Shown here in pieces: positions 4,612 through 5,449 of a DNA stretch of 5,449 nucleotides. Origin of the DNA: Actinomycetota bacterium (lineage in GTDB: Bacteria; Actinomycetota; Aquicultoria; Aquicultorales; Aquicultoraceae). Both the position numbers and the translations under genes were made by a program. The DNA lies in the NCBI GenBank assembly GCA_030017355.1, contig JASEIR010000060.1, positions 1 to 5,449 of the forward strand, written 5' to 3'. The notes beneath the pieces are model-generated. The model made no database searches. It had not been told where the DNA came from and saw only the letters and a program-made list of their open reading frames with translations. Position 1 is the first letter of the stretch, and the number at the start of each line of letters is the position of its first letter.

Positions 4612-5449
4612 TTTCTATTAATTTGCTTTGTGGTGGCAATGCACTTAATTCCAAATTTAGCGTTGGCACAAACAAACTTAGTAACGAATGGTAGTTTTGA
4701 AACAGGTAACACCAATGGTTGGTATGTGGTTAATTTAAATGGCGCCACTAGCAGTGTTACTGCAGAAACCGCAGCTGATGGAAGGTATTCATATAAGATT
4801 GTACACGATCCCAAGGATCCAGAAGGCTGTACCCCAGGGTCGGATTGGAGCTCTTTAGGGCAAAATATCCTTGGCAAAATAGAGCCAAATAAGCTATATA
4901 AGTTTCGTTTTGCATACAAAACATCCTATCAAAGAGATAATATTTTTGATGTTAGACTTGGTCTCGCTAACTCATCCTTACTACTTCATTCTTCACATAT
5001 AATAGGCTTGGGGCCAGTCCCACAAGCAGCATATTATCAAGGTGAGGCATGCCCGGATCGATATCCTTGGTACCCAGACCCTTATCAATACATGCTTGCA
5101 CCTCTTATTGCCGATGGAAAGTGGCACTACATTGAAGCAGTAGTATCCAGAACAGAGGCTTTTCTTCAACATGAACCATACCTTGCTTTTTACTTTGATT
5201 ATGGGACACCTGGAACGATCTACGTCGATGATTTTCAAGTAATTCCATGCGAAAATATACCTCCCACAACAACTGCAGACCTGCCAGATTTAGTGGGTGG
5301 TAGTGAATGGTATACTTCTGATGTCCAGATATCCCTTGAAGCAACTGATAACGATGGTGGCTCGGGTGTAGCTAAGATAGAGTATAGTTTTGATGGTCAA
5401 AATTGGGTTACTTATACCGCTCCGTTCACTATGAGTACCGAAGCAACAA
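4570..5449 (+). CDS. Secreted protein with CBM4/9-like module and OmpL47-like Ig domain (3' partial)
   Basis: The frame opens at ATG 4570 and runs without a stop to the right edge, giving 293 codons of a longer gene. Signal peptide: basic N-region ('KKR', 'KK'), hydrophobic core at about 14-27, predicted cut A-L-A33|Q34. Residues about 36-226 resemble a carbohydrate-binding module of the CBM4/9 jelly-roll type: the opening 'NLVTNGSFETGNTNGW', a central 'YKFRFAYKT', and the closing 'IYVDDFQVI', typical of these folds. From about 230 an Ig-like domain of the OmpL47 type begins, with 'PPTTTA', then 'EWYTSDVQISLEATDN', 'GSGVAKIEYSFDG' and 'WVTYTAPF'. No catalytic motif is visible; an enzyme domain, more Ig repeats or an anchor may lie beyond the edge. 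The likely role is binding a polysaccharide or surface glycan outside the cell. The first two 21-nt segments of the gene are near-identical. Confidence 0.8.
   Translation, partial: MATIKKRMAAVKKIFLLICFVVAMHLIPNLALAQTNLVTNGSFETGNTNGWYVVNLNGATSSVTAETAADGRYSYKIVHDPKDPEGCTPGSDWSSLGQNILGKIEPNKLYKFRFAYKTSYQRDNIFDVRLGLANSSLLLHSSHIIGLGPVPQAAYYQGEACPDRYPWYPDPYQYMLAPLIADGKWHYIEAVVSRTEAFLQHEPYLAFYFDYGTPGTIYVDDFQVIPCENIPPTTTADLPDLVGGSEWYTSDVQISLEATDNDGGSGVAKIEYSFDGQNWVTYTAPFTMSTEAT

Noticed and set aside
4464..4919. A 151-codon open frame on the - strand
   Set aside because: It lies opposite the start of the carbohydrate-binding-module gene, which has a Shine-Dalgarno, signal peptide and recognisable domains; the reverse product shows none of these.
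1..5449. CRISPR arrays, tRNA/rRNA genes, insertion sequences or phage genes
   Set aside because: No regularly spaced repeats, no tRNA- or rRNA-like sequence, and no transposase or terminal inverted repeats were seen on either strand.

Overview
This is a bacterial window of moderate to low GC (roughly 40-45% by eye), coding entirely on the + strand. It holds three complete genes and two genes cut by the window edges. All four N-termini that are visible carry an export signal: one lipoprotein signal and three Sec-type signal peptides. The fifth protein, whose start lies outside, ends in a FlgD-like extracellular beta-sandwich. This is therefore a cell-envelope or secretome locus.

Layout: (1) up to 371, the C-terminal end of a protein with a FlgD-like Ig fold; (2) 451-1143, a 230-residue lipoprotein of unknown function; (3) 1149-3044, a secreted zinc-dependent phospholipase C-like enzyme with Ig-like and FlgD-like C-terminal domains, only 5 nt after the lipoprotein; (4) 3137-4387, an M23/LytM-type protein with its own promoter, a long low-complexity linker and a C-terminal membrane anchor; (5) 4570 to the right edge, a secreted protein with a CBM4/9-like module followed by an OmpL47-like Ig domain.

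The host is not certain. The M23 domain has 'TTYLPV' where most LytM enzymes have 'YAHL'. From memory of the family, a Y-x-P-V version is common in actinobacterial M23 proteins. With the C-terminally anchored M23 protein and the lipoprotein, this suggests a monoderm, perhaps a low-GC or environmental actinobacterial lineage. That is inference and a Firmicutes or Chloroflexota host is not excluded.

The lipoprotein and phospholipase genes form a tight, probably translationally coupled pair, possibly in an operon with the first gene, since no convincing terminator or promoter is seen in the 79-nt gap between them. The M23 gene has a TTGACA/AATAAT promoter and a strong Shine-Dalgarno. The last gene lies behind a 182-nt gap with an exact 11-bp tandem repeat that matches the E. 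coli Pho-box consensus at 14 of 18 positions. This may matter because phospholipases C are often phosphate-regulated. The most notable points are the complete Trp/His/Asp/Glu zinc-ligand set of the phospholipase, with the ligand Trp exactly at the predicted signal cleavage site; the linked lipoprotein; the loss of one catalytic His in the M23 domain; and the candidate Pho box.
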